This document shows, piece after piece, positions 24,670-33,783 of a stretch of DNA of 59,729 nt; within the stretch, counting starts at the first letter, position 1, and each line of letters begins with the position of its first letter. The DNA comes from Deltaproteobacteria bacterium. Lineage in GTDB: Bacteria; Myxococcota_A; UBA796; SXON01. The notes under the pieces were generated by a model that made no database searches, was not told the origin of the DNA, and saw only the letters and a program-made list of their open reading frames with translations. The stretch lies in the NCBI GenBank assembly GCA_947484175.1, contig CANKOI010000012.1, positions 1-59,729 of the forward strand, read 5' to 3'. A program made the position numbers and the translations under genes.

Positions 24670-25821
24670 TCACCCGCCCGCGTCGAGGTCCGTCCACAAC
24701 CGCGACAGCGCAATCGCGTCGATCCGCTCGGCCAGCGGGTAGCTGAGCAGGCCGGCGTGCACGACGACGAGGCGATCGAGCCGCAGGTCGGCGAGCGCCA
24801 CGTGCATCGACTTGGTGGTGGACGGCCGCTCCGTGCGCTTGAACTCGAAGCCCAGCCGCCGCCCGCCCATCTCCACATAGAGATCGAGCTCGGCGCCGGC
24901 CTGTGTGCCCCAGAACCAGCACCGGTCACGGGGAACGCCGAGGCGAGCGGCGACCTGCGACAGTGCGAAGCCCTCCCACGACGACCCCACGCCGGGGTGG
25001 GACTCGACCGCATCGCGCGTGTCGAGGCCCAAAAGTGAGTGGAGGACCCCGGTGTCGGCCACGTAGACCTTGGGCGATTTGACCTGACGCTTCGCCGCGT
25101 TGACGAACCAAGGCTGGAGAGTACGGATCAGAAGGGCATGCTCAAACAGGTCGAGGACGCGGCGCACGGCGTGATCTCCGATGCCGAACGCGCGGGCCAG
25201 CTCGCTCACGTTGAGCACACGACCGTGGGTGTGGGCGAGCATGGTCCAGAAGCGCCGGGCGGAGGGCGGAGGGAGCTTCAGGCCGAGCTGCGGGAGGTCG
25301 CGCGCCAGCAGGTTGCGCAGGTACTGGTCGCGCCACAACGCTCCCGCGGCGTCATCGTGCGCGAGGGCGCTGGGTGGCAGGCCGCCCCTCACGTGTAGCA
25401 ACCCCGGGTCGGCGAGTTCGTCGAGCGCGAAGCCCTCCAGTTCGTACCAAGCGATTCGGCCGGCGAGCGACTCCGCGCCTTGCTGAAGGAGCTCCGGGGA
25501 GGCACTGCCGAGGAGCAGGAAGCGGGCGGGGCGTGCGGGACGGTCCGCAAGCACGCGCAAGAGCGGGAAGAGCCCGGGCGCATGCTGGATTTCGTCCAAG
25601 ACCACGAGCCCGGTGCGACTTCGCAGCGCGAGCCCGGGCTCCGCGAACGCGGCCATGACGGCGGGGTCCTCCAGATCGAACACGACGCTCCCCGCAGTCT
25701 CGTCGGCGATCATACGGGCCAACGTGCTTTTTCCGCACTGACGTGGACCGAGGAGTCCCACGACCGGGAAGGCGTCGAGGAGCGCTCGGATCGCACGGAG
25801 GTGGCGGGCCCGAGCCATCAT
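24670..25821 (-). CDS. AAA ATPase with DUF4143 domain
   Basis: A 383-residue protein of the AAA_14/DUF4143 family. The P-loop is GPRQCGKSTLA near 26, Walker B is LVVLDEIQHAPGLFPLLR, and sensor-1-like LLLGSASPELL follows. A winged-helix stretch (ELARAFGIGDHAVRRVLDLF) leads to a PD-(D/E)XK-like end (GAELDLYVEM, then FEFKRTERP). These ATPases are widespread, often horizontally acquired, and of unclear role. The gene stands alone, with its own AT-richer promoter containing a perfect inverted repeat. The ATGATG start is directly preceded by AAGG. Confidence 0.9.
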   Translation of the reverse strand: MMARARHLRAIRALLDAFPVVGLLGPRQCGKSTLARMIADETAGSVVFDLEDPAVMAAFAEPGLALRSRTGLVVLDEIQHAPGLFPLLRVLADRPARPARFLLLGSASPELLQQGAESLAGRIAWYELEGFALDELADPGLLHVRGGLPPSALAHDDAAGALWRDQYLRNLLARDLPQLGLKLPPPSARRFWTMLAHTHGRVLNVSELARAFGIGDHAVRRVLDLFEHALLIRTLQPWFVNAAKRQVKSPKVYVADTGVLHSLLGLDTRDAVESHPGVGSSWEGFALSQVAARLGVPRDRCWFWGTQAGAELDLYVEMGGRRLGFEFKRTERPSTTKSMHVALADLRLDRLVVVHAGLLSYPLAERIDAIALSRLWTDLDAGG

Positions 25822-25827
25822 CCTTGT

Positions 25828-25860
25828 ATTCTTGCACTACCCCGGCAAGATTGCAAGAAT
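25828..25860 (-). promoter_or_regulatory. Promoter/operator palindrome of the DUF4143 gene
   Basis: On the minus strand, -35 TTGCAA (25856-25851) is separated by 17 bases from -10 AAGAAT (25833-25828), which ends six bases before the ATG. A perfect 9-base inverted repeat (ATTCTTGCA/TGCAAGAAT, arms 25852-25860 and 25828-25836) covers both boxes. This is the ideal layout for a dimeric repressor or for autoregulation. Confidence 0.55.
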
Positions 25861-25910
25861 AATGAGACGGCCAACCGCTGTTCCAGGGACCGTTGCGGTG
25901 AGCGCGCGCC

Positions 25911-27161
25911 TCAGCGGCCCGCCGCCCACGCGTCGTACTCCTGAAGCAGAGCGTCAGCGAGGAGAGTGCCGATGCGCTCGAGGCCGGCCGGGGTGACGTG
26001 CACGTAGTCGCCGGTGCCCAAGCCGCGCGTGCGCCCCCACACCAACGCGCTGCCCTTGCCGCCCATCGCCTCCCAGGTGCTCCAGAACGCGCAGCCGTGG
26101 GCGGCGGCCACCCGGGCTTGGGCCGCCACGAGGTTCGGCATGCCGGGGCGGGACTTCGGCGTGCCGTCTACCTCGTCGAGGAAGCCCTGATCGAGCGGGG
26201 TGAGGACTAGGCAGGAGGACTCTCCCCGGCCGGCGAGGATGGTGCGCAGTCCGGCGTCGAAGAGGGGCTCGTAGGCAACACCGCTCTTGCTCAGGAGCGA
26301 GGGGTAGCTGGCCTCGTTGCCACCCAGCATCACGACGAGGAGGTCGGCCCGCCGTTGTTCCACCTGCGGTCGCAGCGCCTCGCGGGCGAACGTCGAAAAC
26401 GACTTGCTGCCCACGCCGGTGATCCCTAGGGCTTCCCAGGTGGCGCCCGCGCGACCCGTTTCGAGAACGAACCCGTAGAAGGGCACGGTACCGCCCGCGG
26501 AACCGAACGTGAGGGTGGTGAAGCCTTCGGGCACATCGAGTTGGAAGCGGCGGTCGTCCGTGGCGGTGGCGGCCGCGGACCCGCGGCCGATCTCCCGTCC
26601 ATCCACATTCACCCAGTAGCTGCCGTAGCCGGCACCGCCCTGGTACCACAGCTCCACATGCCGTTGCGGAACGGGTTCACCGGTCGGACGGATGGCGCGG
26701 ATCGTGGCCGAGCCGCTGCTCACGATCCCCACGATGCCGCCCAGGCCGTAGCGCCCTCCGGCACCGCCCAAGAGGATCGTGCGCCACTCCCAACCCCCCT
26801 TGCGTGCGCTCGTGATGTCGCTGCGCTGGTTCCATTGGGGGGTGAGTCCGGCGCTCACGAAGCCAGGGCCGGCGTCGCCGAAGCGTTCGACCAGGCGCGA
26901 GCGCACGGTGCGGGCGATGCCGTCGGCCACGATGGTGCTGTCGCCGTAGTGGAGCGAGCGCGCCACGCTGCGGCCGTCGCGGGTGCGCTCCAGGGCCTCG
27001 AACCAGTGTCGCAGCCCTGCGTGGCCTGGGTCCACCACCGGAGTGGCCTTCCCAAGGGTGGTTCCGGCCAGCGCGGCCCCGCCCCCCGCCGCGACGAGCG
27101 CCGCCACTACGAGCGCCCGTGCCCCCCCCCATGCTCCCCCCCCGCCGCGCTCGTTCCCCAC
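25911..27161 (-). CDS. Exported SGNH/GDSL-like hydrolase
   Basis: A 416-residue protein with an N-terminal hydrophobic helix (ALVVAALVAAGGGAALAG), so periplasmic or membrane-anchored. SGNH blocks are visible: HYGDSTI with nucleophile Ser75, VVMLGGNEAS (block III Gly/Asn), and GDYVHVTPAG with Asp385 and His388. Between them lies a beta-rich domain. The layout suits an esterase or O-acetyltransferase acting on peptidoglycan or polysaccharide, like PatB/OafB C-terminal domains. Its position just after a GT51 transglycosylase gene supports a cell-wall target (inference). The start is GTG 27161, followed by two long G tracts; an in-frame GTG after the tracts is the alternative. Confidence 0.8.
   Translation of the reverse strand: MGNERGGGGAWGGARALVVAALVAAGGGAALAGTTLGKATPVVDPGHAGLRHWFEALERTRDGRSVARSLHYGDSTIVADGIARTVRSRLVERFGDAGPGFVSAGLTPQWNQRSDITSARKGGWEWRTILLGGAGGRYGLGGIVGIVSSGSATIRAIRPTGEPVPQRHVELWYQGGAGYGSYWVNVDGREIGRGSAAATATDDRRFQLDVPEGFTTLTFGSAGGTVPFYGFVLETGRAGATWEALGITGVGSKSFSTFAREALRPQVEQRRADLLVVMLGGNEASYPSLLSKSGVAYEPLFDAGLRTILAGRGESSCLVLTPLDQGFLDEVDGTPKSRPGMPNLVAAQARVAAAHGCAFWSTWEAMGGKGSALVWGRTRGLGTGDYVHVTPAGLERIGTLLADALLQEYDAWAAGR
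27122..27143 (-). repeat. Two homopolymeric G tracts (9 and 8) at a gene's 5' end
   Basis: On the coding strand, 8 G (27143-27136) and 9 G (27130-27122) occur within the first 14 codons of the SGNH hydrolase gene. Such tracts are prone to replication slippage. Confidence 0.8.
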
Positions 27162-27164
27162 GTC

Positions 27165-28691
27165 CTACTCCACGTCCGGTGGCACGAAGCGCACTTCGTG
27201 TTCGAGCGCCTCTCGCCGCACTGTCGGGTGGAGGCCCACCATGTTGTCGATGATCCACGCGAGGCGGCGCCCGTTCACCCGCCCGCCCTGGTACTCCTTC
27301 CACCACCCCCCCCGCGGGTTGCGGAGGATGCTGGCAAGGAAGGCTGCCTCTTCGGCGCGCAATCCCGTCGGAGACTTCAAGAAGTAGGCCTCTGCGGCTG
27401 CCTTCCCCCCGTGAAACGCGGGCCCCCACTCCACCACGTTCAGGTACAGCTCAAGGATGCGCTCCTTGCCCAGCTCGCGCTCCATTTCCACGGAGTAAAG
27501 CAGCTCGCGGAGCTTTCGAGCGTACGTGCGTTCGCCGGTCAAAAACAGGTTCTTCGCGAGCTGTTGGGTCAGCGTACTTCCGCCTCGCACCACGACCCCC
27601 GCTTGCTCGTTGGCGTCGGCCGCTTCCAGCATCCCCTCCAGATCGTAGCCGCCGTGCCGGCGGAAGGCGGAGTCCTCCGCGGCGATGACCGCCATGGGCA
27701 GAAACTCGCCCATCGCCGCCAACGGCAGCCAGTCGTCCGTGCCGTCCCCACCTCGGACGGGAACGTAGTCACCGTCGGCATCGTGCCCCATCCACGTGAA
27801 CGTGCCGCGGCGGTACTCATCGCCCACGAGACCCTGCACCACGAAGCCCTCCACCACCGGCTCGACATGGATCGAGGGCGGCTGCAGGGTGAACCGGCCG
27901 GTCGCAGAGATCGTGCCCCGCATCTCGGCCTTCCGCAAGTCGGGCATCACGCCGGCGAAGATGGTGTAGACCTGCGCGATCGGGGTGGTGCCGAGCCGGA
28001 ATCGGCCCGTCGCGTCGTCGAGGCCCCGCAGGGTGGCATGCACGTCCACCGATACGCCCTCAACCGTCACGACGCCGTCGAACTCGCGATTGGCCAGCCT
28101 CCCGCTGGCCGACACGGCGAGGTTCGACAGGGTGCCCCCAAGGGCGTCGTTCTGGTAGGTGCAGGTGCAGGTGGCCGACACGGAGCTTTCGCCGGCCGCC
28201 TCTCCCGGCTCTACCCGAAGCTCCACGGGCCCGTAGGGGCTCTCGAACTTGAGTCGAACATGGTCGCCCTCCACGCTGGCGCCTTCGCCGTACAGCTTTC
28301 GTCGGGGCAGCACCTCGCCCGAGAGGGGGGGCAGGGGGAGGCCCTCCACGACGAGGTTCTCGACCTCCACGCTGCGCACGAAGGGGAGGGTGGGCATCTC
28401 GCTCAGCGACACTTCGGCAGTGGGGGCGGAGCGAGCCGCCGTGCCCGTGCCGCTCTCGGTGCTGTGGACGGTCACGTTGCGGAGCAGGAGCACGCCGCTC
28501 CAACGGAGGACGGCGCTTTCGGCCTGAATGCGTCCGGCCTGCAGGCCGCCCACCACGCAGAGACCCTCACGGCACCACGCCGCTGCCTCGATGGCGGCGC
28601 CGTGGGAGCGAGCCACGCCCGGGACCAGCATCGGCGCGAGCAGCGCCCCCGGCAGGGCGACCGCCGCCAGCGCGAGGGCGGTGAGGGCCAC
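27165..28691 (-). CDS. GT51 peptidoglycan glycosyltransferase with N-terminal beta-rich region
   Basis: Polymerises lipid II into glycan strands at the periplasmic face. The 508-residue protein has an N-terminal TM helix, a roughly 300-residue region unlike usual monofunctional transglycosylases, then the GT51 domain: catalytic Glu in AVIAAEDSAFRRHGG (near 338), GGSTLTQQLAKNLFL, and RKLRELLYSVEMERELGK/ILELYLNVVEWGP. There is no transpeptidase domain. The N-terminal region is made of short strands (AEMRGTISATGRFTLQPPSI) reminiscent of AsmA/TamB-like sheets. The start is GTG 28691, 8 bases after the BrkB gene. Confidence 0.88.
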   Translation of the reverse strand: MALTALALAAVALPGALLAPMLVPGVARSHGAAIEAAAWCREGLCVVGGLQAGRIQAESAVLRWSGVLLLRNVTVHSTESGTGTAARSAPTAEVSLSEMPTLPFVRSVEVENLVVEGLPLPPLSGEVLPRRKLYGEGASVEGDHVRLKFESPYGPVELRVEPGEAAGESSVSATCTCTYQNDALGGTLSNLAVSASGRLANREFDGVVTVEGVSVDVHATLRGLDDATGRFRLGTTPIAQVYTIFAGVMPDLRKAEMRGTISATGRFTLQPPSIHVEPVVEGFVVQGLVGDEYRRGTFTWMGHDADGDYVPVRGGDGTDDWLPLAAMGEFLPMAVIAAEDSAFRRHGGYDLEGMLEAADANEQAGVVVRGGSTLTQQLAKNLFLTGERTYARKLRELLYSVEMERELGKERILELYLNVVEWGPAFHGGKAAAEAYFLKSPTGLRAEEAAFLASILRNPRGGWWKEYQGGRVNGRRLAWIIDNMVGLHPTVRREALEHEVRFVPPDVE

Positions 28692-28699
28692 GCGGCTTC

Positions 28700-29920
28700 T
28701 CAGGGGGACACCAGTGCGGCCAGAGAACGTTCGAGCGTGGGTGTGGCGAGCGCGGCCTGGGCGAGATGCGCTCCGGGAGCGCTGTCGTCCACGGCGGGTT
28801 GTGAATATTGGCGGTACCGGGAGAGCAGTTCATTGGCCGTCAGGAGTTCGCCGGGGGCAGCGAGCAGGAAGCCTCGGTCGGTGCGGGCCACCAGCCCGGC
28901 GGCTTCGAGGGTGTTCAGCGCGGTGGCCACGTGGTCGGGGTCGCTGCGCAGCGTTTCGGTGATGGTGGGCTCCGCGCTGGGCCCCTCACCGGCCCGGAAC
29001 CGTGCAGTGATGACCAATGCCACCTGCAGGGCGAAGAAAGCGTCGGGCACGCGGTTTTCGGACCCGGACAACAGGCGGTCCTCGGCGCGGCTCAGGTCTA
29101 CCCACCGCTGGTCGACACACGCCACCTCCACCCCGACCAGCACGATCACCCATACGGCGAACACCCACGTGAGGAGCACCGGCACGAATGCGAGGGAGCC
29201 ATAGATCACCTCGGCGGCTCCCGCGGCCGTGAAGGCCATGACATAGGCGGAGAACCCCCCCTTCACCCCTTCGAACGCCAACGCCGACACCGCCCCGCCA
29301 ATCAGGCTGCTCCGCCATCGCACGGTGGCGTCGGGGATGGCGCGGATGGCGAACGTGAAGGCGGCCATGGTGACGAGCAGCGGAGTGAGGCGCTGGAGGG
29401 TTTGGGCGCCCGTGGCCGATGCCGTGATCGAGAAGCCGAACGCCGTGATGGCTGGGGCGATGGTGAGGGTGGCGTAGTACAGCGCGAGGCGAGTCGTGAG
29501 GGGCTTCCGGGCGCGGGAACTGAAGATGCGGTTGTACGCCTCCTCGGCCGATAGGAAGATGCGGGTGCTCGCAGCGAAGGCCACCACGAGCCCGATCACC
29601 CCGATTTTACGGGCGTCCACTTCGGCGGGAAGACCCACGGCGTCCCACTGCGGCAGGAGCGCCGCCAGGGCCCGGCCGGCGAAGGTGGAGAACGAGAACC
29701 ACGACTCCAGCCCGAGGCTCCGCAACACGAGGACCGTGAGTACCGCGGCCGGCACCAGCGCCACGAGGCTCCAATACGACAGGGTGCCCGCTCGCACGAA
29801 GATCGAGTCGCGGTGCATCTTTCGGGTGAGGACGGCGGCGAAGCGGAGAGCGCCGCGTAGGCGAGCGGGCAGCCCCTCCCGCTGAACAAGCTCGCGATAC
29901 AGTTTGTCGACGCTGCGCAT
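28700..29920 (-). CDS. YihY/BrkB family inner-membrane protein with C-terminal winged helix
   Basis: A 406-residue membrane protein with about six TM helices. RAGTLSYWSLVALVPA near residue 42 and the GSLAFVPVLLTWVFAVWVIVL segment match the YihY/BrkB family, annotated historically as tRNA-processing RNase BN but of unproven function. After residue 300 a cytoplasmic tail looks like a winged helix (EPTITETLRSDPDHVATALN, then GLVARTDRGFLL), a feature seen in some longer members. It is probably the first gene of a three-gene envelope operon with GT51 and SGNH genes. Confidence 0.88.
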   Translation of the reverse strand: MRSVDKLYRELVQREGLPARLRGALRFAAVLTRKMHRDSIFVRAGTLSYWSLVALVPAAVLTVLVLRSLGLESWFSFSTFAGRALAALLPQWDAVGLPAEVDARKIGVIGLVVAFAASTRIFLSAEEAYNRIFSSRARKPLTTRLALYYATLTIAPAITAFGFSITASATGAQTLQRLTPLLVTMAAFTFAIRAIPDATVRWRSSLIGGAVSALAFEGVKGGFSAYVMAFTAAGAAEVIYGSLAFVPVLLTWVFAVWVIVLVGVEVACVDQRWVDLSRAEDRLLSGSENRVPDAFFALQVALVITARFRAGEGPSAEPTITETLRSDPDHVATALNTLEAAGLVARTDRGFLLAAPGELLTANELLSRYRQYSQPAVDDSAPGAHLAQAALATPTLERSLAALVSP

Positions 29921-29978
29921 CGGCGCGGCGTAACCACAAGCGCGTAGGGGGGCGCCGGCCGGGATATGCCACGCGGCC

Positions 29979-30977
29979 GTGAGCCGTTTCGTCGACCCCG
30001 CCGAGATTGAACCTGTCGACCCGGCGCTGCGGCCGCGCCGGCTCGACGACTATGTGGGGCAGGAGCGCGTAAAGGACAACCTGCGGGTGTACGTGCGTGC
30101 GGCCATCCAGCGTGGCGAGCCCCTTGATCACGTACTCCTGAGCGGGCCGCCAGGCCTAGGCAAGACCTCGCTCGCGAACATCCTCGCGGAGGAGCTGGGC
30201 GTGACCATGCGCACCGCCGCGGGCCCCACGCTCGAGCGGGGCGGCGACCTCGCGGCGATTCTCACCAGCCTCGGCCCCCGCGAGGTGCTGTTCATCGATG
30301 AGATCCACCGCCTGAGCCGTGTCGTTGAAGAGATCCTCTACCCCGCGATGGAAGACTTCCATCTGGACATCGTGATGGGAAGCGGTCCGGGCGCCTCCAG
30401 CGTGCGCATCCCGTTGCAACGGTTCACGCTCATCGGCGCCACCACGCGGTCGGGGCTGCTCACCAGCCCGCTCCGGGCCCGGTTCGGCATTCACGCCGTG
30501 CTCGATTTCTACACGCCCGCCGAGCTCAAGCGCATTGTGCTGCGCAGCGCGGAGCGCCTCGGGCTCACCCTCGTCGACGATGCGGCTACCGAGCTCTCGT
30601 TGCGCTCGCGGGGCACGCCTCGCATCGCCAACCGGCTGTTGCGCCGCCTCCGTGACTTCGCGCAGATCGAGGGGGACGGCCGCATCACGCTGGAGCTCAC
30701 CCAGTCGGCGCTCGTGCGCCTCGAGGTCGATGCGCGCGGCCTTGACGCGATGGATCGGAAAATCCTGCACACCATCGCCTTCCGGTTTGACGGCGGGCCG
30801 GTGGGCCTCAGCAACCTCGCCGCCGCGATCGGCGAGGAGCCCGACACCATCGAGGAAGTCTACGAGCCGTTCCTCATCCGCGAGGGCCTGCTTCAGCGCA
30901 CGCCGCAGGGTCGCACACTGACCAGCGGGGGTGCGGCGCTGGTGGGCTACACCGGCACCGGGCTCTTCGGCCCATGA
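29979..30977 (+). CDS. ruvB: Holliday junction branch migration ATPase RuvB
   Basis: Hexameric motor that drives branch migration with RuvA during recombination. It has 332 residues: Walker A GPPGLGKT (56-63), Walker B FIDEIHRL, sensor [18 protein letters not shown] including the arginine finger, and a C-terminal winged helix ending in [17 protein letters not shown]. The start is GTG 29979; a TATGCC lies 8 bases before it. ruvA and ruvC are not in the window. It overlaps the DUF192 gene by 4 bases. Confidence 0.97.
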   Translation: MSRFVDPAEIEPVDPALRPRRLDDYVGQERVKDNLRVYVRAAIQRGEPLDHVLLSGPPGLGKTSLANILAEELGVTMRTAAGPTLERGGDLAAILTSLGPREVLFIDEIHRLSRVVEEILYPAMEDFHLDIVMGSGPGASSVRIPLQRFTLIGATTRSGLLTSPLRARFGIHAVLDFYTPAELKRIVLRSAERLGLTLVDDAATELSLRSRGTPRIANRLLRRLRDFAQIEGDGRITLELTQSALVRLEVDARGLDAMDRKILHTIAFRFDGGPVGLSNLAAAIGEEPDTIEEVYEPFLIREGLLQRTPQGRTLTSGGAALVGYTGTGLFGP

Positions 30978-31429
30978 TGGTCATTGTCTTGGTGGCGGTC
31001 GCAGGGGCGGAGGATGTTTCGCCGCCCGCGGCTCCGGTTCCTGCGGTCGCCGCGCACGGCGAGATCAGGTCGCTCACCTTCGGCGGGGCCGTCCTGCGCG
31101 CGCACGTGGCCGACACGCCCGACGAACGCAGCCACGGCTTGATGGGCGTTACCGCGCTCGCGGCCGACGAGGGGATGGTTTTTGTGTACCCACGGGCTCG
31201 CGAGCTCACCTTCTGGATGAAGGACACCCCCCTTCCGCTCTCGATCGCGTACATCGGGGCCGAGGGGCGGGTGATCCACGTTGCCGACATGCAGCCCTTC
31301 GATACGCAGCTCATTCCGTCGGGCGGCGCAGCGCTCTACGCGGTCGAAACGCGGCAGGGTTGGTTTCGCGAACATGCCGTGGAGGTGGGCGCTCAGGTGC
31401 TGGGCCTGCCCGGTGCCACGCCGCGATGA
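30974..31429 (+). CDS. DUF192 family exported protein
   Basis: A 151-residue protein with a short hydrophobic N-terminus ([14 protein letters not shown]), so probably exported. The DUF192 core is clear: [45 protein letters not shown] and ADMQPF, ending in [18 protein letters not shown]. The fold is a small barrel of unknown function. It overlaps ruvB by 4 bases and lpxC by 4 bases, so all three are translationally coupled. Confidence 0.88.
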   Translation: MMVIVLVAVAGAEDVSPPAAPVPAVAAHGEIRSLTFGGAVLRAHVADTPDERSHGLMGVTALAADEGMVFVYPRARELTFWMKDTPLPLSIAYIGAEGRVIHVADMQPFDTQLIPSGGAALYAVETRQGWFREHAVEVGAQVLGLPGATPR

Positions 31430-32244
31430 ACGTGCGTACGACGGTAGCGCGGCCGGTGGAGGTCGCGGGGGTGGGCTTGAGAACGGGCGAGCGCCGTCTC
31501 GCCCGGCTCCTTCCAGGGAGCGACGGGGTGGTGTTCTTAACGGGAGGCGTGGAGATCGCGGCCACGCCGGAGAACGTCGTCGACACCACCCTCGCCACCA
31601 CGCTGGGCGCTCACGGCGCTCGCATCGCGCTGGTGGAGCACCTGCTGGCGGCAATCGTGGCGGTGGGCATTGACAGCCTGCGGGTAGAGGTCGATGGCGA
31701 CGAGCTTCCCATCCTCGACGGGTGCGCGCTCGCCTGGCTCGGCGCCCTCTCCAAGGCGGGCACGGCGAGGCTGCCTGGTCCGCCTCGCAGGTGGACGGTG
31801 GAGGCGCCGGTGCGGGTCGAACGTGGAGAGTCCTGGGCGGAGCTTCATCCGTGCGCGGGGTTGGAGCTCGACGTGAGCGTGGACTTTCCCCATCCGGCGA
31901 TCGGCGCGCAGCGATGGGCCGGCGCCCCGCGGGCCGTGTTCGGCAGCGACCTCGCGTGGGCGCGCACCTTCGGCTTCCGGCGTGATGCCGAACGCCTGAT
32001 CGCCTTGGGCATCGTGCGCGGCGCCTCCCTCGACAACACCCTCGTGTTCGACGACGACGGACCGCTGAACCCCGGCGGGCAGCGCGCGGTCGACGAAGTG
32101 GTGCGTCACAAGGCCCTCGACGCCCTCGGCGACCTTGCGCTGATACCGGGATCGCCCCGCGTACGCCTCGTGGCCAGCCGGGGGGGGCACGCGCTCCACC
32201 ACGCCCTCCTGCGCGCCGCGGCGAGTCGAATCGTACCGGCTTGA
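31426..32244 (+). CDS. lpxC: UDP-3-O-acyl-N-acetylglucosamine deacetylase LpxC
   Basis: Zinc deacetylase of the committed step of lipid A synthesis. Zinc ligands are His72 (VEHLLAA), His228 and Asp232 (DEVVRHKALDALGD), with catalytic His255 (GGHALHHALLRA) and Glu71. NTLVFDDDGPLNPGG and ARTFGF are also present. At 272 residues it is shorter than the usual about 300; loops, not motifs, are missing. The start is ATG 31426, overlapping the DUF192 stop. It shows that the cell makes lipid A-type lipopolysaccharide. Confidence 0.93.
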   Translation: MNVRTTVARPVEVAGVGLRTGERRLARLLPGSDGVVFLTGGVEIAATPENVVDTTLATTLGAHGARIALVEHLLAAIVAVGIDSLRVEVDGDELPILDGCALAWLGALSKAGTARLPGPPRRWTVEAPVRVERGESWAELHPCAGLELDVSVDFPHPAIGAQRWAGAPRAVFGSDLAWARTFGFRRDAERLIALGIVRGASLDNTLVFDDDGPLNPGGQRAVDEVVRHKALDALGDLALIPGSPRVRLVASRGGHALHHALLRAAASRIVPA

Positions 32245-32360
32245 ATCGCGGAACGACCCCGCATCGTGTGCGCCGCGCCACCATTTTCCCCAACTGCCAC
32301 GATCCGGCCTTGCGATCCTCCCCCTCGGCGGGCGAGGATCACCCGTCGAGGTTCGTGTCC

Positions 32361-33764
32361 ATGCGCGTCATGCTGATCCGCCCGCCCGCGAAGCACACTG
32401 TCGAGAGTGAGGTTCCTGAAGCTGTTTCAGCCGAGAACCTCAGCTATCCTCCGCTTGCGCTGATGGCGATCGCCCAGGTGCTCAAGGATCACAGCGATTT
32501 CGACATCACGATCCTCGACGCGCAGCTCGACGACCTCGAGTACGACGTGCTCGAGCAGAAGGTGCGGGACTGGAAGCCGGATGTCGTGGGCGTCACCGCG
32601 TTCACCGTGCAGCTCGTAGACGTGCTCAAGACCGTGCAGTGTGCGAAGAAGGCCGGCGCCCGGTACGCCGTGGTCGGCGGCCCGCACGTGAGCGACTTCC
32701 CGCGGGAGTGCGTGGGGCTTCCCGGGGTAGACGCCGTGGTGAAGGGCGAGGGGCAGAAGCCGATGCTCGACCTCTGCAACGCCTGGGCCAAGGGAGAAAC
32801 GCCGCGCGGCATTCCCGGCACGATGTGCCACCCCGACGATCCCATCCCCGAGCAAGACGTTTACTTCAGCAACTCGCTCGACGACTACCCGGTCATCGAC
32901 CGCACGCTGGTGGACTACCGCCGCTACTACGACGTGATGGGCAAGGGCGGCATCTTCACCACCCTGATCAGCTCGCGCGGCTGTCCCTACCGCTGCACCT
33001 TCTGCAACACGCCTCGCCACCGCTACCGGGTGATGCAGCCAGGCCGCGTGTGCGACGAGATTCAGGCCTGCCTCGACCTCGGCATTCAAGAGTTCTACTT
33101 CGTCGACGACACCTTCAACATCACCAACCAGCGCGTGATCGACCTCTGCGACGAGATCATCCGTCGCGGCCAGAAGCTCCAGTGGACGGTGCGCTTCCGC
33201 GTAAAGGGTGTCACGCGCGAGCTGCTGGAGAAGATGAAGGCGGCGGGCTGTCAGCGCATCCAGTTCGGCGTGGAGCAGGGCACCGAAGAGGGGCTTCTCC
33301 GGCTCAAGAAAGACGTCACGGTGCGCGAGATCGAGAGCGCCTTCCGGCTCTGTCGCGAGGTGGGCATCAACACCGTGGCCTACTTCATGATCGGCACGCC
33401 CGTGGAGCGCAGCCGCGACGACGTGATGGATACGATCGCCTATTCCATCAAGCTCGACCCCGACTTTGTGATGTTCAACGTGCTCACGCCGTTTCCGGGC
33501 ACCACCCTCTACGACGAGGGCGAGCGCGATGGCGTGCTCGACGTCACCCCGTGGATGGACTTCATGCGTGCGCCGCGCGAAGACTTCAAGGCGCAGGTGT
33601 GGGACGAACACTTCACCCGCGCCGAGCTGCGCGAGCTGCTCGACCTCGCCTACAAACGTTTCTATTGGCGCCCGAAGTTCGTGGCCCGCAACATCACCCA
33701 GATCCAGTCGCCCAAAGATTTCATGCGCAAGGCCACCGCCGGCTTCCGCATGCTCGTGGCCTGA
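32361..33764 (+). CDS. B12-binding-domain radical SAM protein (first of pair)
   Basis: A 467-residue enzyme of the BchE/HpnJ-like class. A cobalamin-binding fold (about 1-150: VMLIRPPAK, DVVGVTAFTVQL, YAVVGGPHVSDFP) lacks the DxHxxG motif, as is usual in this class. The radical SAM core has CPYRCTFC (Cys208, Cys212, Cys215) for the 4Fe-4S cluster, then FYFVDDTFNI and QFGVEQGTEEGLLRLKK. Substrate unknown. The start is ATG 32361 (MRVMLIRPP) or GTG 32355. The 116 bases after lpxC hold no clear signal. Confidence 0.88.
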   Translation: MRVMLIRPPAKHTVESEVPEAVSAENLSYPPLALMAIAQVLKDHSDFDITILDAQLDDLEYDVLEQKVRDWKPDVVGVTAFTVQLVDVLKTVQCAKKAGARYAVVGGPHVSDFPRECVGLPGVDAVVKGEGQKPMLDLCNAWAKGETPRGIPGTMCHPDDPIPEQDVYFSNSLDDYPVIDRTLVDYRRYYDVMGKGGIFTTLISSRGCPYRCTFCNTPRHRYRVMQPGRVCDEIQACLDLGIQEFYFVDDTFNITNQRVIDLCDEIIRRGQKLQWTVRFRVKGVTRELLEKMKAAGCQRIQFGVEQGTEEGLLRLKKDVTVREIESAFRLCREVGINTVAYFMIGTPVERSRDDVMDTIAYSIKLDPDFVMFNVLTPFPGTTLYDEGERDGVLDVTPWMDFMRAPREDFKAQVWDEHFTRAELRELLDLAYKRFYWRPKFVARNITQIQSPKDFMRKATAGFRMLVA

Positions 33765-33783
33765 ACCCCCCTCCGAGGCAAGC

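Noticed and set aside
26541..29204. An open frame of 887 codons on the plus strand, opposite the SGNH, GT51 and YihY genes
   Set aside because: The translation is His/Arg/Gly-rich with no motifs, while the opposite strand has three recognisable families. High GC makes long antisense frames common.
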